Below, in pieces: positions 50,277 through 61,860 of a DNA stretch of 64,000 nt. Source of the stretch: Arenicola marina (Eukaryota; Annelida; Polychaeta; Arenicolidae); the NCBI GenBank assembly GCA_964019135.1, contig OZ025258.1, positions 6,963,961 through 7,027,960 of the forward strand, in the 5' to 3' direction. A program made the position numbers and the translations under genes. The notes beneath the pieces are model-generated. The model searched no databases and was not told where the DNA came from. It saw only the letters and a program-made list of their open reading frames with translations. Numbering within the stretch: the first letter of the stretch is position 1; every line of letters starts with the position of its first letter.

Positions 50277-50664
50277 TCACAAGACAAGACCGTAAGCTCC
50301 GGACTTCTGACTGCTGCCTCGCCGCAGCAGGGCGTAGCTGTTCTCGCGAGAGGTGCCGAGACCTCTGTGGCTCCAGATGATGGCGCACAGCAGGATGATG
50401 AGCGTGAGGATGAGGCCCACGACGATCCCGAAGAACACCCACGTCTTGCTGTGGTCACACGTGGTCGGCGCCGCGCTCTGGTGACACATACCGGCGATGT
50501 CAGACGCGAGAATGTTCCACAGCGCCGCCTGTTGGGCTTTGTACTTAGTCCGCATTTCTGCGGCGATGGTGGCGCCATCTGCCGTGATGTGGAGGTAGTT
50601 TTCCTCCGCCATGGTGGTGGGCGTCCAGTTGGCGGCAAGCAGGTCTGACGCCGAGGACGGCACG
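50277..50664 (-). CDS. Esterase-like gene, last coding exon with transmembrane helix and tail
   Basis: The acceptor is GGTCTCTCCAG before CGTGCCGTC, entering in phase 2 and completing a Gly codon. It encodes the end of the esterase domain (NWTPTTMAEENYLHI and a final helix with AALWNIL), a short stalk with two cysteines 9 residues apart, a strongly hydrophobic helix of about 23 residues starting at TWVFFGIVVG, then an RENSYALLRRGSS-type tail ending in YGLVL and a TGA stop. The final L-V-L has a hydrophobic-x-hydrophobic spacing that could be a class II PDZ ligand, which is only a suggestion. The 3' UTR continues below 50,276; I could not assign a polyadenylation signal. Confidence 0.9.
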
Positions 50665-53600
50665 CTGGAGAGACCAATACATCATTAATACCCTCTTTAA
50701 ATCTAGAGGTCTTACGGCGCCTCAAAATTATGATATTCATCACTGAAAACTGTTTTAGGAGAATCTCAAGCCATTATGTGAGTCGCACACTGCAAGTTTT
50801 CCCTTCGCATCATTCGCTTCATACCGCGAGCGTATTGTGCATGTCGTAACTTATCAACAAAATGCTAATATTGTCATCTTTCGCACTGTGGCATTTAAAC
50901 AAATTATAACGTCACATTGACGATATCCGATGTGCTTTTCCTATGATTACACAGATCAGGGCCTTGTGGCGCCGTGTGGCGCCGTGTGGCGCCGTGTGAC
51001 GCCGTGTGTCTATAATGTGTCGATACAACAGTAAACAAGGAGGTCCTGGGAGGTCCTGGGAGGTCGAAGGGGAGGGTGAGGGTTGAGAGGGGGGGGGGGG
51101 CTGTAAGAATTCCTGACTCTCCATTGATGGCAGACGGCGGAATCCACAACCAGAAACGGCATCAAGAGAACTAGTTTAGAGGCTATTATTAGGCAAGTTT
51201 CCTATTTTTTTGAGGAGAGCCAATAATATAATGCATAAAAAAGTGCACCTTTGGGACATTAAATAAATAAATAAAGAGAATGGTTTCGCTGAGAAGAATC
51301 CTTGAAGCGAAGTCCGGATCTCCCTAGAACATGAAAGCGACCGCTCAGGTCTTAATGGGAGTCTCCTGATCAAATCACTGAACTATTTTAAATGTATTGG
51401 GTTACACACTGTATTAACGTACTTGATCCAATAAATGTCACTCTACATCTTCGTTAATCCACCAGGTATATTTTATAATATATATAGTATATATGATGTA
51501 TAATATATTATAGTATACATTATGTATAATATATTATATGATTATCCCGGCCCCTGGTTCCGCGCCTGTATATATATATATATGCCATATATATATATGA
51601 ATCTATACGCACCCATTCTTGGCGAAGTCCGTCCATATCTTCATGAAGATGACGCTGAGTCGGGTGTCGAGCGGACTGAAGTCGGTGAGCCGCTCCATCT
51701 CGTCGACCAGTTCCCTGGTGAAGGGCGTCCCGAACACGTAGTTCAGCTCCACCGAGTGGTAAGACTCGTAGTTGTCAAGGTAATACGAATACACAGCCAT
51801 GTCCGCATTCTCCGCTAGGTGGCGAGCCATCTGGGCCACGGGGGCCACCAGACCCATGTCGGTTAATACCTGCAGGAGGCAAACACAGTTGAAAGGCCGG
51901 CGATGTGTCGCGTCATATCTATAAATGTTCGATGCACACTAATTGTACACTTTTCGCCTACAGTGTAGGCCTACAATTTTATTGTACAAAAGCCCTTAGA
52001 AGGAAGACACACACACACAATTGATATATGTGATATCTAAATTTATAGCGCGTAAGTGGAAGAGTTATACATAACTTAATAAGTAATAATACGTATATTG
52101 AATCTCATAATACCTTATTATGATTTGAAAAAGAGTAGTGCAAGACAAAACATGCGGAAAACAAAATGCGGAATCATGCTGTAGACCACTGTAAGAATCG
52201 TGGAATGACGCATGTCTCTGTATACGCGCATGTGTACTGGTTCAGTGTAGCTATGTGACTGCCATGTTGATATCTGTGATTGTTCGGGAAAAGCCTATCA
52301 AAGTATGTAGAATTTGGATATATAGTAGTATACATAGCCTGCTGTGATATGTTTCGCTGTAATTCTCGTTATATTCCACGTTTTCTTGTTCCTTGTTCTC
52401 TGTGCAGTTGTGATGTTTAACTTACTGTTTCGAGTACTCGGATGTGAAATAAAGCTCAAATCAAATGCTATATATTTATACCACATGCTTCTTGATTAAA
52501 TACACCCAAGAAAAACGTACCTCCGCGGAATTGAAGGTTTGTCGAAATACTTGGGCCATCTCGCTTTCCGACGTTCTGACCTTGGACCAATCAGTGTAGT
52601 GGAATTTGATGACGTCAGTCATCGCTATGCCGTATCGCCGCCTCAAGTACTGGCCGACCTCACGCACCATCTGGTCTTTGGGGAAGTCGGTGCTGTAGTA
52701 TTCACCTGAAAGTTGTCATGTGGTCAACTGCCAGGTAATTATACCAGAAAATAACATAATGGTAGTGATATTGGTGAGAAGCAACGCACACCGCCACTCT
52801 CTTCACCTCATGGCGACGCCGTTAGTCCTTAATTCGACCCCGGCATTTTGTGCCGCAATCTGGTGAGCCATTTCGTAGTTGTGGTTCCATCTAGCGGGCC
52901 ATTTGGTGACAATATTGCAACGGGGCGACAAAATGGGCAGACCGGGTGTAACGATGGGGCTAGAGGCAGACCGGGTGTAACGATGGGGCTGGAGGCAGAC
53001 CGGGTGTAACGATGGGGCTGGAGGCAGACCGGGTGTAACGATGGGGCTGGAGGCAGACCGGGTGTAACGATGGGGCTGGAGGCAGACCGGGTGTAACGAT
53101 GGGGCTGGAGGCAGACCGGGTGTAACGATGGGGCTAGAGGCAGGCCGGGTGTAACGATGGGGATAGAGGCAGACCGGGTGTAACGATGGGGCTGGAGGCA
53201 GACCGGGTGTAACGATGGGGCTGGAGGCAGACCGGGTGTAACGATGGGGCTGGAGGCAGACCGGGTGTAACGATGGGGCTGGAGGCAGACCGGGTGTAAC
53301 GATGGGGCTAGAGGCAGGCCGGGTGTAACGATGGGGATAGAGGCATACCGGGTGTAACGATGGGGCTAGAGGCAGACCGGGTGTAACGATAGGGCTAGAG
53401 GCAGGCCGGGTGTAACGATGGGGCTGGAGGCTGACCGGGTGTAACGATGGGGCTGGAGGCAGACCGGTGGGAACGATGGGGCTGGAGGCAGACCGGGTGT
53501 AACGATGGGGCTGGAGGCAGACCGGGTGTAACGATAGGGCTAGAGCCAGGCCGGGTGTAACGATGGGGCTGGAGGCTGACCGGGTGTAACGATGGGGCTA

Positions 53601-56600
53601 GAGGCAGACCGGGTGTAACGATGGGGCTAGAGGCAGACCGGGTGTAACGATGGGGCTGGAGGCAGACCGGGTGTAACGATGGGGCTGGAGGCAGACCGGG
53701 TGTAACGATGGGGCTGGAGGCAGACCGGGTGTAACGATGGGGCTAAAGGCAGACCGGGTGTAACGATGGGGCTAGAGGCAGACCGGGTGTAACGATGGGA
53801 TTGGAGGCAGACCGGGTGTAACGATGGAGCTAGAGGCAGACCGGGTGTAACGATGGGATTAGAGGCAGACCGGGTGTAACGATGGGGCTGGAGGCAGACC
53901 GGGTGTAACGATGGGGCTGGAGGCAGACCGGGTGTAACGATGGGGCTGGAGGCAGACCGGGTGTAACGATGGGGTTGGAGGCAGACCAGGTGTAACGATG
54001 GGGATGGAGGCAGACCGGGTGTAACGATGGGGCTGGAGGCAGACCAGGTGTAACGATGGGGCTGGAGGCAGACCGGGTGTAGCGATGGGGCTGGAGGCAG
54101 ACAGGGTGTAACGATGGGGCTGGAGGCAGACCGGGTGTAACGATGGGGATGGAGGCAGACCGGATGTAACGATGGGGCTAGAGGCAGACCGGGTGTCACG
54201 ATGGGGCTGAGGCAGACCGGGTGTAACGATGGGGCTGAGGCAGACCAGGTGTAACGATGGGGCTGGAGGCAGACCGGGTGTAACGATGGGGCTGAGGCAG
54301 ACAGGGTGTAACGATGGGGCTGGAGGCAGGCCGGGTGTGACGATGGGGCTGAGGCAGACCGGGTGTAACGATGGGGCTGGAGGCAGACCGGGTGTAACGA
54401 TGGGGCTGGAGGCAGACTGGGTGTAACGATGGGGCTGGAGGCAGACCGGGTGTAACGATTGGGCTAAGGCAGACAGGGTGTAACGATGGGGCTGAGGCAG
54501 ACCGGGTGTAATGATGGGGCTGGAGGCAGACCGGGTGTAACGATGGGGCTGGAAGCAGACCGGGTGTTACGATGGGGCTAGAGGCAGACCGGGTGTAACG
54601 ATGGGGCTGGAGGCAGACCGGGTGTAACGATGGGGCTAGAGGCAGACCGGGTGTAACGATGGGGCTGGAGGCAGACCGGGTGTAACGATGGGGCTGGAAG
54701 CAGACCAAGTGTAACGATGGGGCTAGAGGCAGACCGGGTGTAACGATGGGGCTGGAAGCAGACCAAGTGTAACGATGGGGCTAGAGGCAGACCGGGTGTA
54801 GCGATGGGGCTGGAGGCAGACCGGGTGTAACGATGGGGCTGGAGGCAGACCGGGTGTAACGATGGGGCTGGAGGCAGACCGGGTGTAACGATGGGGCTGG
54901 AGGCAGGCCGGGTGTAACGATGGGGATAGAGGCAGACCGGGTGTAACAATGGGGCTGGAGGCAGACCGGGTGTAACGATGGGGCTAGAGGCAGACCGGGT
55001 GTAACAATGGGGCTGGAGGCAGACCGGGTGTAACGATGGGGCTGGAGGCAGACCGGGTGTAGCGATGGGGCTGGAGGCAGACCGGGTGTAACGATGGGGC
55101 TGGAGGCAGACCGGGTGTAACGATGGGGCTGGAGGCAGACCGGGTGTAACGATGGGGCTGGAGGCAGACCGGATGTAACGATGGGGCTGGAGGCAGGCCG
55201 GGTGTAACGATGGGGCTGAGGCAGACCGGGTGTAACGATGGGGCTGGAGGCAGACCGGATGTAACGATGGGGCTGGAGGCAGACCGGGTGTAGCGATGGG
55301 GCTGGAGGCAGACCGGGTGTAACGATGGGGCTGGAGGCAGACCGGGTGTAACGATGGGGCTGGAGGCAGACCGGGTGTAACGATGGGGCTGGAGGCAGAC
55401 CGGGTGTAACGATGGGGCTGGAGGCAGACCGGGTGTAACGATGGGGCTGGAGGCAGACCGGGTGTAACGATGGGGCTAGAGGCAGACCGGGTGTAACGAT
55501 GGGGCTGGAGGCAGACCGGGTGTAACGATGGGGCTGGAGGCAGACCGGGTGTAACGATGGGGCTGGAGGCAGACCGGGTGTAACGATGGGGCTGGAGGCA
55601 GACCGGGTGTAACGATGGGGCTGGAGGCAGACCGGGTGTAACGATGGGGCTGGAGGCAGACCGGGTGTAACGATGGGGCTGAGGCAGACCGGGTGTAACG
55701 ATGGGGCTGGAGGCAGACCGGGTGTAGCGATGGGGCTGGAGGCAGACCGGGTGTAACGATGGGGCTGGAGGCAGACCGGGTGTAACGATGGGGATGGAGA
55801 CAGACCGGATGTAACGATGAGGCTAGAGGCAGACCGGGTGTAACGATGGGGCTGAGGCAGACCGGGTGCAACGATGGGGCTGAGGCAGACCAGGTGTAAC
55901 GATGGGGCTGGAGGCAGACCGGGTGTAACGATGGGGCTGGAGGCAGACCGGGTGCAACAATGGGGCTGAGGCAGACCAGGTGTAACGATGGGGCTGGAGG
56001 CAGACCGGGTGTAACGATGGGGCTGGAGGCAGACCGGGTGTAACGATGGGGCTGAGGCAGACCGGGTGTAACGATGGGGCTGGAGGCAGACCGGGTGTAA
56101 CGATGGGGCTGAGGCAGACCGGGTGCAACGATGGGGCTGAGGCAGACCGGGTGTAGCGATGGGGCTGGAGGCAGACCGGGTGTAACGATGGGGCTGGAGG
56201 CAGACCGGGTGTAACGATGGGGATGGAGACAGACCGGATGTAACGATGAGGCTAGAGGCAGACCGGGTGTAACGATGGGGCTGAGGCAGACCGGGTGCAA
56301 CGATGGGGCTGAGGCAGACCAGGTGTAACGATGGGGCTGGAGGCAGACCGGGTGTAACGATGGGGCTGGAGGCAGACCGGGTGCAACGATGGGGCTGAGG
56401 CAGACCAGGTGTAACGATGGGGCTGGAGGCAGACCGGGTGTAACGATGGGGCTGGAGGCAGACCGGGTGTAACGATGGGGCTGAGGCAGACCGGGTGTAA
56501 CGATGGGGCTGGAGGCAGACCGGGTGTAACGATGGGGCTGGAGGCAGACCGGGTGTAACGATGGGGCTGGAGGCAGACCGGGTGCAACGATGGGGCTGGA

Positions 56601-59600
56601 GGCAGACCGGGTGTAACGATGGGGCTGGAGGCAGACCGGGTGTAACGATGGGGCTGGAGGCAGACCGGGTGTAACGATGGGGCTGGAGGCAGACCGGGTG
56701 TAACGATGGGGCTGGAGGCAGACCGGGTGTAACGATGGGGCTGGAGGCAGACCGGGTGTAACGATGGGGCTGGAGGCTGACCGGGTGTAACGATGGGGCT
56801 GGAGGCAGACCGGGTGTAACGATGGGGCTGAGGCAGACCGGGTGTAACGATGGGGCTAGAGGCAGACCGGGTGTAACGATGGGGCTGAGGCAGACCAGGT
56901 GTAACGATGGGGCTGGAGGCAGACCGGGTGTAACGATGGGGCTGGAGGCAGACCGGGTGTAACGATGGGGCTGGAGGCAGACCGGGTGTAACGATGGGGC
57001 TGGAGGCAGACCGGGTGTAACGATGGGGCTGGAGGCAGACCGGGTGTAACGATGGGGCTAGAGGCAGACCGGGTGTAACGATGGGGCTGGAGGCAGACCG
57101 GGTGTAACGATGGGGCTGGAGGCAGACAGGGTGTAACGATGGGGCTGGAGGCAGACCGGGTGTAACGATGGGGCTGAGGCAGACCGGGTGTAACGATGGG
57201 GCTAGAGGCAGACCGGGTGTAACGATGGGGCTGGAGGCAGACCGGGTGTAACGATGGGGCTGGAGGCAGACCGGGTGTAACGATGGGGCTGGAGGCAGAC
57301 CGGGTGTAACGATGGGGCTGGAGGCAGACCGGGTGTAACGATGGGGCTGGAGGCAGACTGGGTGTAACGATGGGGCTGGAGGCAGACCGGGTGTAACGAT
57401 GGGGCTGGAGGCAGACCGGGTGTAACGATGGGGCTGGAGGCAGACCGGGTGTAACGATGGGGCTGGAGGCAGACCGGGTGTAACGATGGGGCTGGAGGCA
57501 GACCGGGTGTAACGATGGGGCTGGAGGCAGACCGGGTGTAACGATGGGGCTGAGGCAGACCGGGTGTAACGATGGGGCTGGAGGCAGACCGGGTGTAACG
57601 ATGGGGCTGGAGGCAGACCGGGTGTAACGATGGGGCTGGAGGCAGACCGGGTGCAACGATGGGGCTGGAGGCAGACCGGGTGTAACGATGGGGCTGGAGG
57701 CAGACCGGGTGTAACGATGGGGCTGGAGGCAGACCGGGTGTAACGATGGGGCTGGAGGCAGACCGGGTGTAACGATGGGGCTGGAGGCAGACCGGGTGTA
57801 ACGATGGGGCTGGAGGCAGACCGGGTGTAACGATGGGGCTGGAGGCAGACCGGGTGTAACGATGGGGCTGGAGGCAGACCGGGTGTAACGATGGGGCTGA
57901 GGCAGACCGGGTGTAACGATGGGGCTAGAGGCAGACCGGGTGTAACGATGGGGCTGAGGCAGACCAGGTGTAACGATGGGGCTGGAGGCAGATCGGGTGT
58001 AACGATGGGGCTGGAGGCAGACCGGGTGTAACGATGGGGCTGGAGGCAGACCGGGTGTAACGATGGGGCTGGAGGCAGACAGGGTGTAACGATGGGGCTG
58101 GAGGCAGACAGGGTGTAACGATGGGGCTGGAGGCAGACCGGGTGTAACGATGGGGCTGAGGCAGACCGGGTGTAACGATGGGGCTAGAGGCAGACCGGGT
58201 GTAACGATGGGGCTGGAGGCAGACCGGGTGTAACGATGGGGCTGGAGGCAGACCGGGTGTAACGATGGGGCTGGAGGCAGACCGGGTGTAACGATGGGGC
58301 TGGAGGCAGACCGGGTGTAACGATGGGGCTGGAGGCAGACCGGGTGTAACGATGGGGCTGGAGGCAGACCAGGTGTAACGATGGGGCTGGAGGCAGACCG
58401 GGTGTAACGATGGGGCTGAGGCAGACCGGGTGTAACGATGGGGCTGGAGGCAGACCGGGTGTAACGATGGGGGTGAGGCAGACCAGGTGTAACGATGGGG
58501 CTGGAGGCAGACCGGGTGTAACGATGGGGCTGGAGGCAGACCGGGTGTAACGATGGGGCTGGAGGCAGACCGGGTGTAACGATGGGGCTGGAGGCAGACC
58601 GGGTGTAACGATGGGGCTGGAGGCAGACCGAGTGTAACGATGGGGCTGGAGGCAGACCGGGTGCAACGATGGGGCTGGAGGCAGACCGGGTGTAACGATG
58701 GGGCTGGAGGCAGACCGGGTGTAACGATGGGGCTGGAGGCAGACCGGGTGTAACGATGGGGCTGGAGGCAGACCGGGTGTAACGATGGGGCTGGAGGCAG
58801 ACCGGGTGTAACGATGGGGCTGGAGGCAGACCGGGTGTAACGATGGGGCTGGAGGCAGACCGGGTGTAACGATGGGGCTGGAGGCAGACCGGGTGTAACG
58901 ATGGGGCTGGAGGCAGACCGGGTGTAACGATGGGGCTGAGGCAGACCGGGTGTAACGATGGGGCTAGAGGCAGACCGGGTGTAACGATGGGGCTGAGGCA
59001 GACCAGGTGTAACGATGGGGCTGGAGGCAGATCGGGTGTAACGATGGGGCTGGAGGCAGACCGGGTGTAACGATGGGGCTGGAGGCAGACCGGGTGTAAC
59101 GATGGGGCTGGAGGCAGACCGAGTGTAACGATGGGGCTGGAGGCAGACAGGGTGTAACGATGGGGCTGGAGGCAGACCGGGTGTAACGATGGGGCTGAGG
59201 CAGACCGGGTGTAACGATGGGGCTAGAGGCAGACCGGGTGTAACGATGGGGCTGGAGGCAGACCGGGTGTAACGATGGGGCTGGAGGCAGACCGGGTGTA
59301 ACGATGGGGCTGGAGGCAGACCGGGTGTAACGATGGGGCTGGAGGCAGACCGGGTGTAACGATGGGGCTGGAGGCAGACCGGGTGTAACGATGGGGCTGG
59401 AGGCAGACCAGGTGTAACGATGGGGCTGGAGGCAGACCGGGTGTAACGATGGGGCTGAGGCAGACCGGGTGTAACGATGGGGCTGGAGGCAGACCGGGTG
59501 TAACGATGGGGCTGAGGCAGACCAGGTGTAACGATGGGGCTGGAGGCAGACCGGGTGTAACGATGGGGCTGGAGGCAGACCGGGTGTAACGATGGGGCTG

Positions 59601-61569
59601 GAGGCAGACCGGGTGTAACGATGGGGCTGGAGGCAGACCGGGTGTAACGATGGGGCTGGAGGCAGACCGGGTGTAACGATGGGGCTGGAGGCAGACCGGG
59701 TGTAACGATGGGGCTGGAGGCAGACTGGGTGTAACGATGGGGCTGGAGGCAGACCGGGTGTAACGATGGGGCTGGAGGCAGACCGGGTGTAACGATGGGG
59801 CTGGAGGCAGACCGGGTGTAACGATGGGGCTGGAGGCAGACCGGGTGTAACGATGGGGCTGGAGGCAGACCGGGTGTAACGATGGGGCTGGAGGCAGACC
59901 GGGTGTAACGATGGGGCTGGAGGCAGACCGGGTGTAACGATGGGGCTGGAGGCAGACCGGGTGTAACGATGGGACTGAGGCAGACCGGGTGTAACGATGG
60001 GGCTGGAGGCAGACCGGGTGTAACGATGGGGCTGGAGGCAGACCAGGTGTAACGATGGGGCTGAGGCGGGGGCGAGGGGGAGGCGGGGAGGGGGGGGGGG
60101 GCGCACTTGGTAACTCAGCCGTTAATGCACCCAGAGCTTCAGGCCAATGGTCCCAAAATGCACATACCTCGTCTGAAATGCCAAGGTGTCTTAGGAATCA
60201 TCTATTCACGTTACTAACATGTCGACGATAACTACTGGGGTGTCATCTATTAGAGAATACGGTTGAACTATACACTATATGACCGGGCTAAAGGGGTAGT
60301 CGGGGTCAGATAATATTATTTGTAGTTGTAATCATAGAAAACATAATAGCTGTGAAACAGACATGGGTATATTTGATTGACATGAAACACAAACCGGTTT
60401 GGCCACCTCCCTATTCCACACCCTTCGCCGATTTCGGTTCTTCTGGGCGGTTATCCCGTTGAAACGGAAGTGGGGTTCGGCTTCCGGTAGGTTCATATGA
60501 ATCGAACTGAGCCATAAGTATCCCTATTTCTGTGACTATAGGACGAGCCACAAGTCGGACACGGCCGTCTGCGACCCTGTCCCATGTTGGCCCGTCATAC
60601 TGCCATAGAACTAGGCTTAGGCTATTTTGTTTAAAGGCGGATAGCGCCAATGGAGCCAAGGACCTGCAAAAGGTTACAACCATCCATGCTAATTGAAGGA
60701 GGGAGACCAGTAATACCTTATTGACGCCATAGTGTAATGCGATGTGTGCGCTCACCGAACTCTGCCCTGACTGTGCCCGCCATGTAGGGCACGCTGTGGT
60801 AGCGCTTAGCTCGCAGCAGGTTGAGAGGAGTGTCCGGCAAGACCTCCCCGTCAACCACGGGCTTCATCGGGGGATCGACCCCCAGACACTCGATAAACTG
60901 CCGGCAGATAGGACACAAACCTCGTTGAAAAACAAAGCGTTGTAGGTGACGATTTACTTCTTAATTGTATGCCAAAATTAGTATGCATTCGCGTGAGGAA
61001 ACTTCAGAATGTCACGCTAGACGAGGTCATGACACGGTGTTAAATCGTTTAAATCATTGTTTAATCTAGAATCCCATGAGTGTTGTGCATCAAAGGTGTA
61101 TTAGTAAGCTTCACTTTTTTATGAAACAGACAGTAAATCATGTTAAAGGATCATACGTCTTGCGACTTTAATTACTGATACAATGCACATAAACTCACCT
61201 TCATTAACGGTGTACAATGCATTAATATAATGGCACAATGATGCCTTAAATGTGCGTCATCATAACACAACAGATACGAATTCATCCATATTGGAGTTGT
61301 CTTTACTATACTGCCTCGTGAAAAAGTAGTAATATAACAGAGATTATGGTAGCAAAGCACCTTGCAAATATATTCTAATTTGAGGTCCTGCGTGGGCTTT
61401 CGGCGCAGGCAATCCACCACCTCCGACAAGTCGTAGTCGTCGTCTGCCACACAGTTCAGGTTTCGCGCCAACGCCTTGAATCGCCTCTGGAGTAGCTCGA
61501 CGGGGATGTCGGAAGTGGCCCACATGGCATTGGCTGTGCCGCTCTGGGCGATAACCCGGTGGAAAAGAC
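50277..61569 (-). CDS. Membrane-anchored carboxylesterase type B / cholinesterase-like protein, 3' part of gene (5 exons)
   Basis: Five exons read on the minus strand (61569-61361, 60897-60756, 52705-52521, 51869-51613, 50664-50277) join with GT/AG junctions in matching phases (0, 1, 0, 2) to give about 393 residues of the C-terminal half of an alpha/beta-hydrolase of the carboxylesterase/cholinesterase/neuroligin superfamily. Family landmarks in order: GLFHRVIAQSGTA (residues 1-13), the block that follows the serine nucleophile; a cysteine pair ending in CLRRKP (the second disulfide loop of cholinesterases); PVVDGEVLPDTP; VPYMAGTVRAEFG, with a Glu at about 116 where the catalytic acid lies; HYTDW; and HSVELNYVFG, with a His at about 217 in the catalytic histidine position. 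A hydrophobic helix at about 340-362 is followed by a 31-residue tail, so it should be a type I membrane protein with the esterase domain outside. The serine exon lies beyond the window, so activity cannot be judged. It could be an enzyme or an adhesion protein of the neuroligin/gliotactin kind. Confidence 0.9.
50665..51612 (-). other. Intron of esterase-like gene (948 bp)
   Basis: It has GT...AG ends on the minus strand. It holds four copies of a 12-bp GTGTGGCGCC-type repeat (about 50,964-51,005), a poly-G tract near 51,090 and an AT-rich dinucleotide-like stretch (51,475-51,600) close to the donor. Confidence 0.8.
51613..51869 (-). CDS. Esterase-like gene, exon with catalytic histidine position
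   Basis: The acceptor is CTCCTGCAG before GTATTAACC and the donor is AATGG|GTGCGT. The exon runs from phase 0 to phase 2. It encodes VAPVAQMARHLAENADMAVY, then ESYHSVELNYVFGTPF, whose His is in the position of the catalytic histidine of esterases and cholinesterases, and IFMKIWTDFAKNG, the standard block near the end of the domain. The stretch between YSYYLD and the histidine is shorter than in vertebrate acetylcholinesterase. Confidence 0.9.
51870..52520 (-). other. Intron of esterase-like gene (651 bp)
   Basis: It has GT...AG ends on the minus strand (GTACGT donor, CTCCTGCAG acceptor). AT-rich, with no further feature seen. Confidence 0.8.
52521..52705 (-). CDS. Esterase-like gene, exon with HYTDW block
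   Basis: The acceptor is CTTTCAG before GTGAATACTAC and the donor is GAG|GTACGT. The exon enters in phase 1 (G from the previous exon plus GT gives Gly) and leaves in phase 0. It encodes 61 residues with a long helix, VIKFHYTDW and an acidic stretch, the usual order after the catalytic-acid block. It lies 8,050 bp from the preceding exon, and nearly all of that intron is the 29-bp tandem array. The exact phase match across this intron argues against a missing exon inside the array. Confidence 0.88.
52935..60067. repeat. 29-bp minisatellite, about 247 copies, inside an intron of the esterase-like gene
   Basis: The unit includes GGCAGACCGGGTGTAACGAT followed by GGGGCTGGA. Most units are 29 bp, and a 28-bp form lacking one G (GGGGCTGA) recurs. 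Substitutions are few, with the left third (to about 54,900) more heterogeneous than the rest. Longer blocks are repeated: a run with TGAGGCAGACCAGG then GGCAGATCGG occurs near 57,955 and again near 58,993. On the gene strand every unit reads GGTCTGCCTCCAG, which looks like a splice acceptor. Minus-strand open frames of a 29-residue repeat are incidental. Confidence 0.97.
60068..60755 (-). other. Intron sequence between the 29-bp array and the upstream exon
   Basis: The 5' part of the 8-kb intron, starting with the GTGAGC donor. A poly-G stretch (60,090-60,101) abuts the array. A 147-codon frame at 60,411-60,854 overlaps the exon in another reading frame and shows no family resemblance. Confidence 0.75.
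60756..60897 (-). CDS. Esterase-like gene, exon with PVVDGEVLPDTP block and putative catalytic acid
   Basis: The acceptor is a pyrimidine-rich tract ending CTGCCGGCAG before TTTATCGAG, and the donor is TTCG|GTGAGC, close to consensus. The exon runs from phase 0 to phase 1 and encodes 47 residues plus one base. PVVDGEVLPDTPLNLL and VPYMAGTVRAEFG are the conserved family blocks. The Glu in RAEFG aligns with the catalytic Glu of acetylcholinesterase (KDEGS), although the residue after it is Phe rather than Gly. Confidence 0.88.
60898..61360 (-). other. Intron of esterase-like gene (463 bp)
   Basis: It has GT...AG ends on the minus strand, phase 0. AT-rich, with no other feature recognised. Confidence 0.75.
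61361..61569 (-). CDS. Esterase-like gene, exon with post-nucleophile block
   Basis: The exon enters in phase 1, completing a Gly codon across the junction, and leaves in phase 0. The acceptor is GTGACAG before GTCTTTTCC and the donor is AAG|GTGCTT. It encodes GLFHRVIAQSGTA, then a helical stretch and NLNC...VDCLRRKPTQDL, which corresponds to the small disulfide loop of cholinesterases. The donor is weaker than the others, but the phase agrees with the next exon. The upstream exon, which should end with G and carry the GESAG-type serine motif, is not visible before the 60-bp array. Confidence 0.85.
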
Positions 61570-61860
61570 CTGTCACCAACAAGAGGTGTTATCATGTTAC
61601 GACATGCGAGGTGCACACAGTTATGTCGTGTATTTGCGGGTGAGGTAGATATGTGTGTATTATTGATTGTAGTATTGATTGTATATCGCTAGTTTTGATA
61701 ACGTCGCAAATGTATTACTGAGTGGCGTAGACGTGATTGTTTTTTGTTTAATGAACACGTGTTCCCCTTTTGTTGTCATTGTTCTATGTTATTATTTTCT
61801 TTTCTACTTGTATTTGTTAATATAATAATGGTAAGTTCCAGTTAGGTGGGGACTTGTGAA

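Noticed and set aside
52935-60106. Long minus-strand open frames with a 29-residue repeat (up to 380 codons)
   Set aside because: They are stop-free reading of the 29-bp array and lie inside an intron of the esterase-like gene. Frames break wherever 28-bp units shift the phase.
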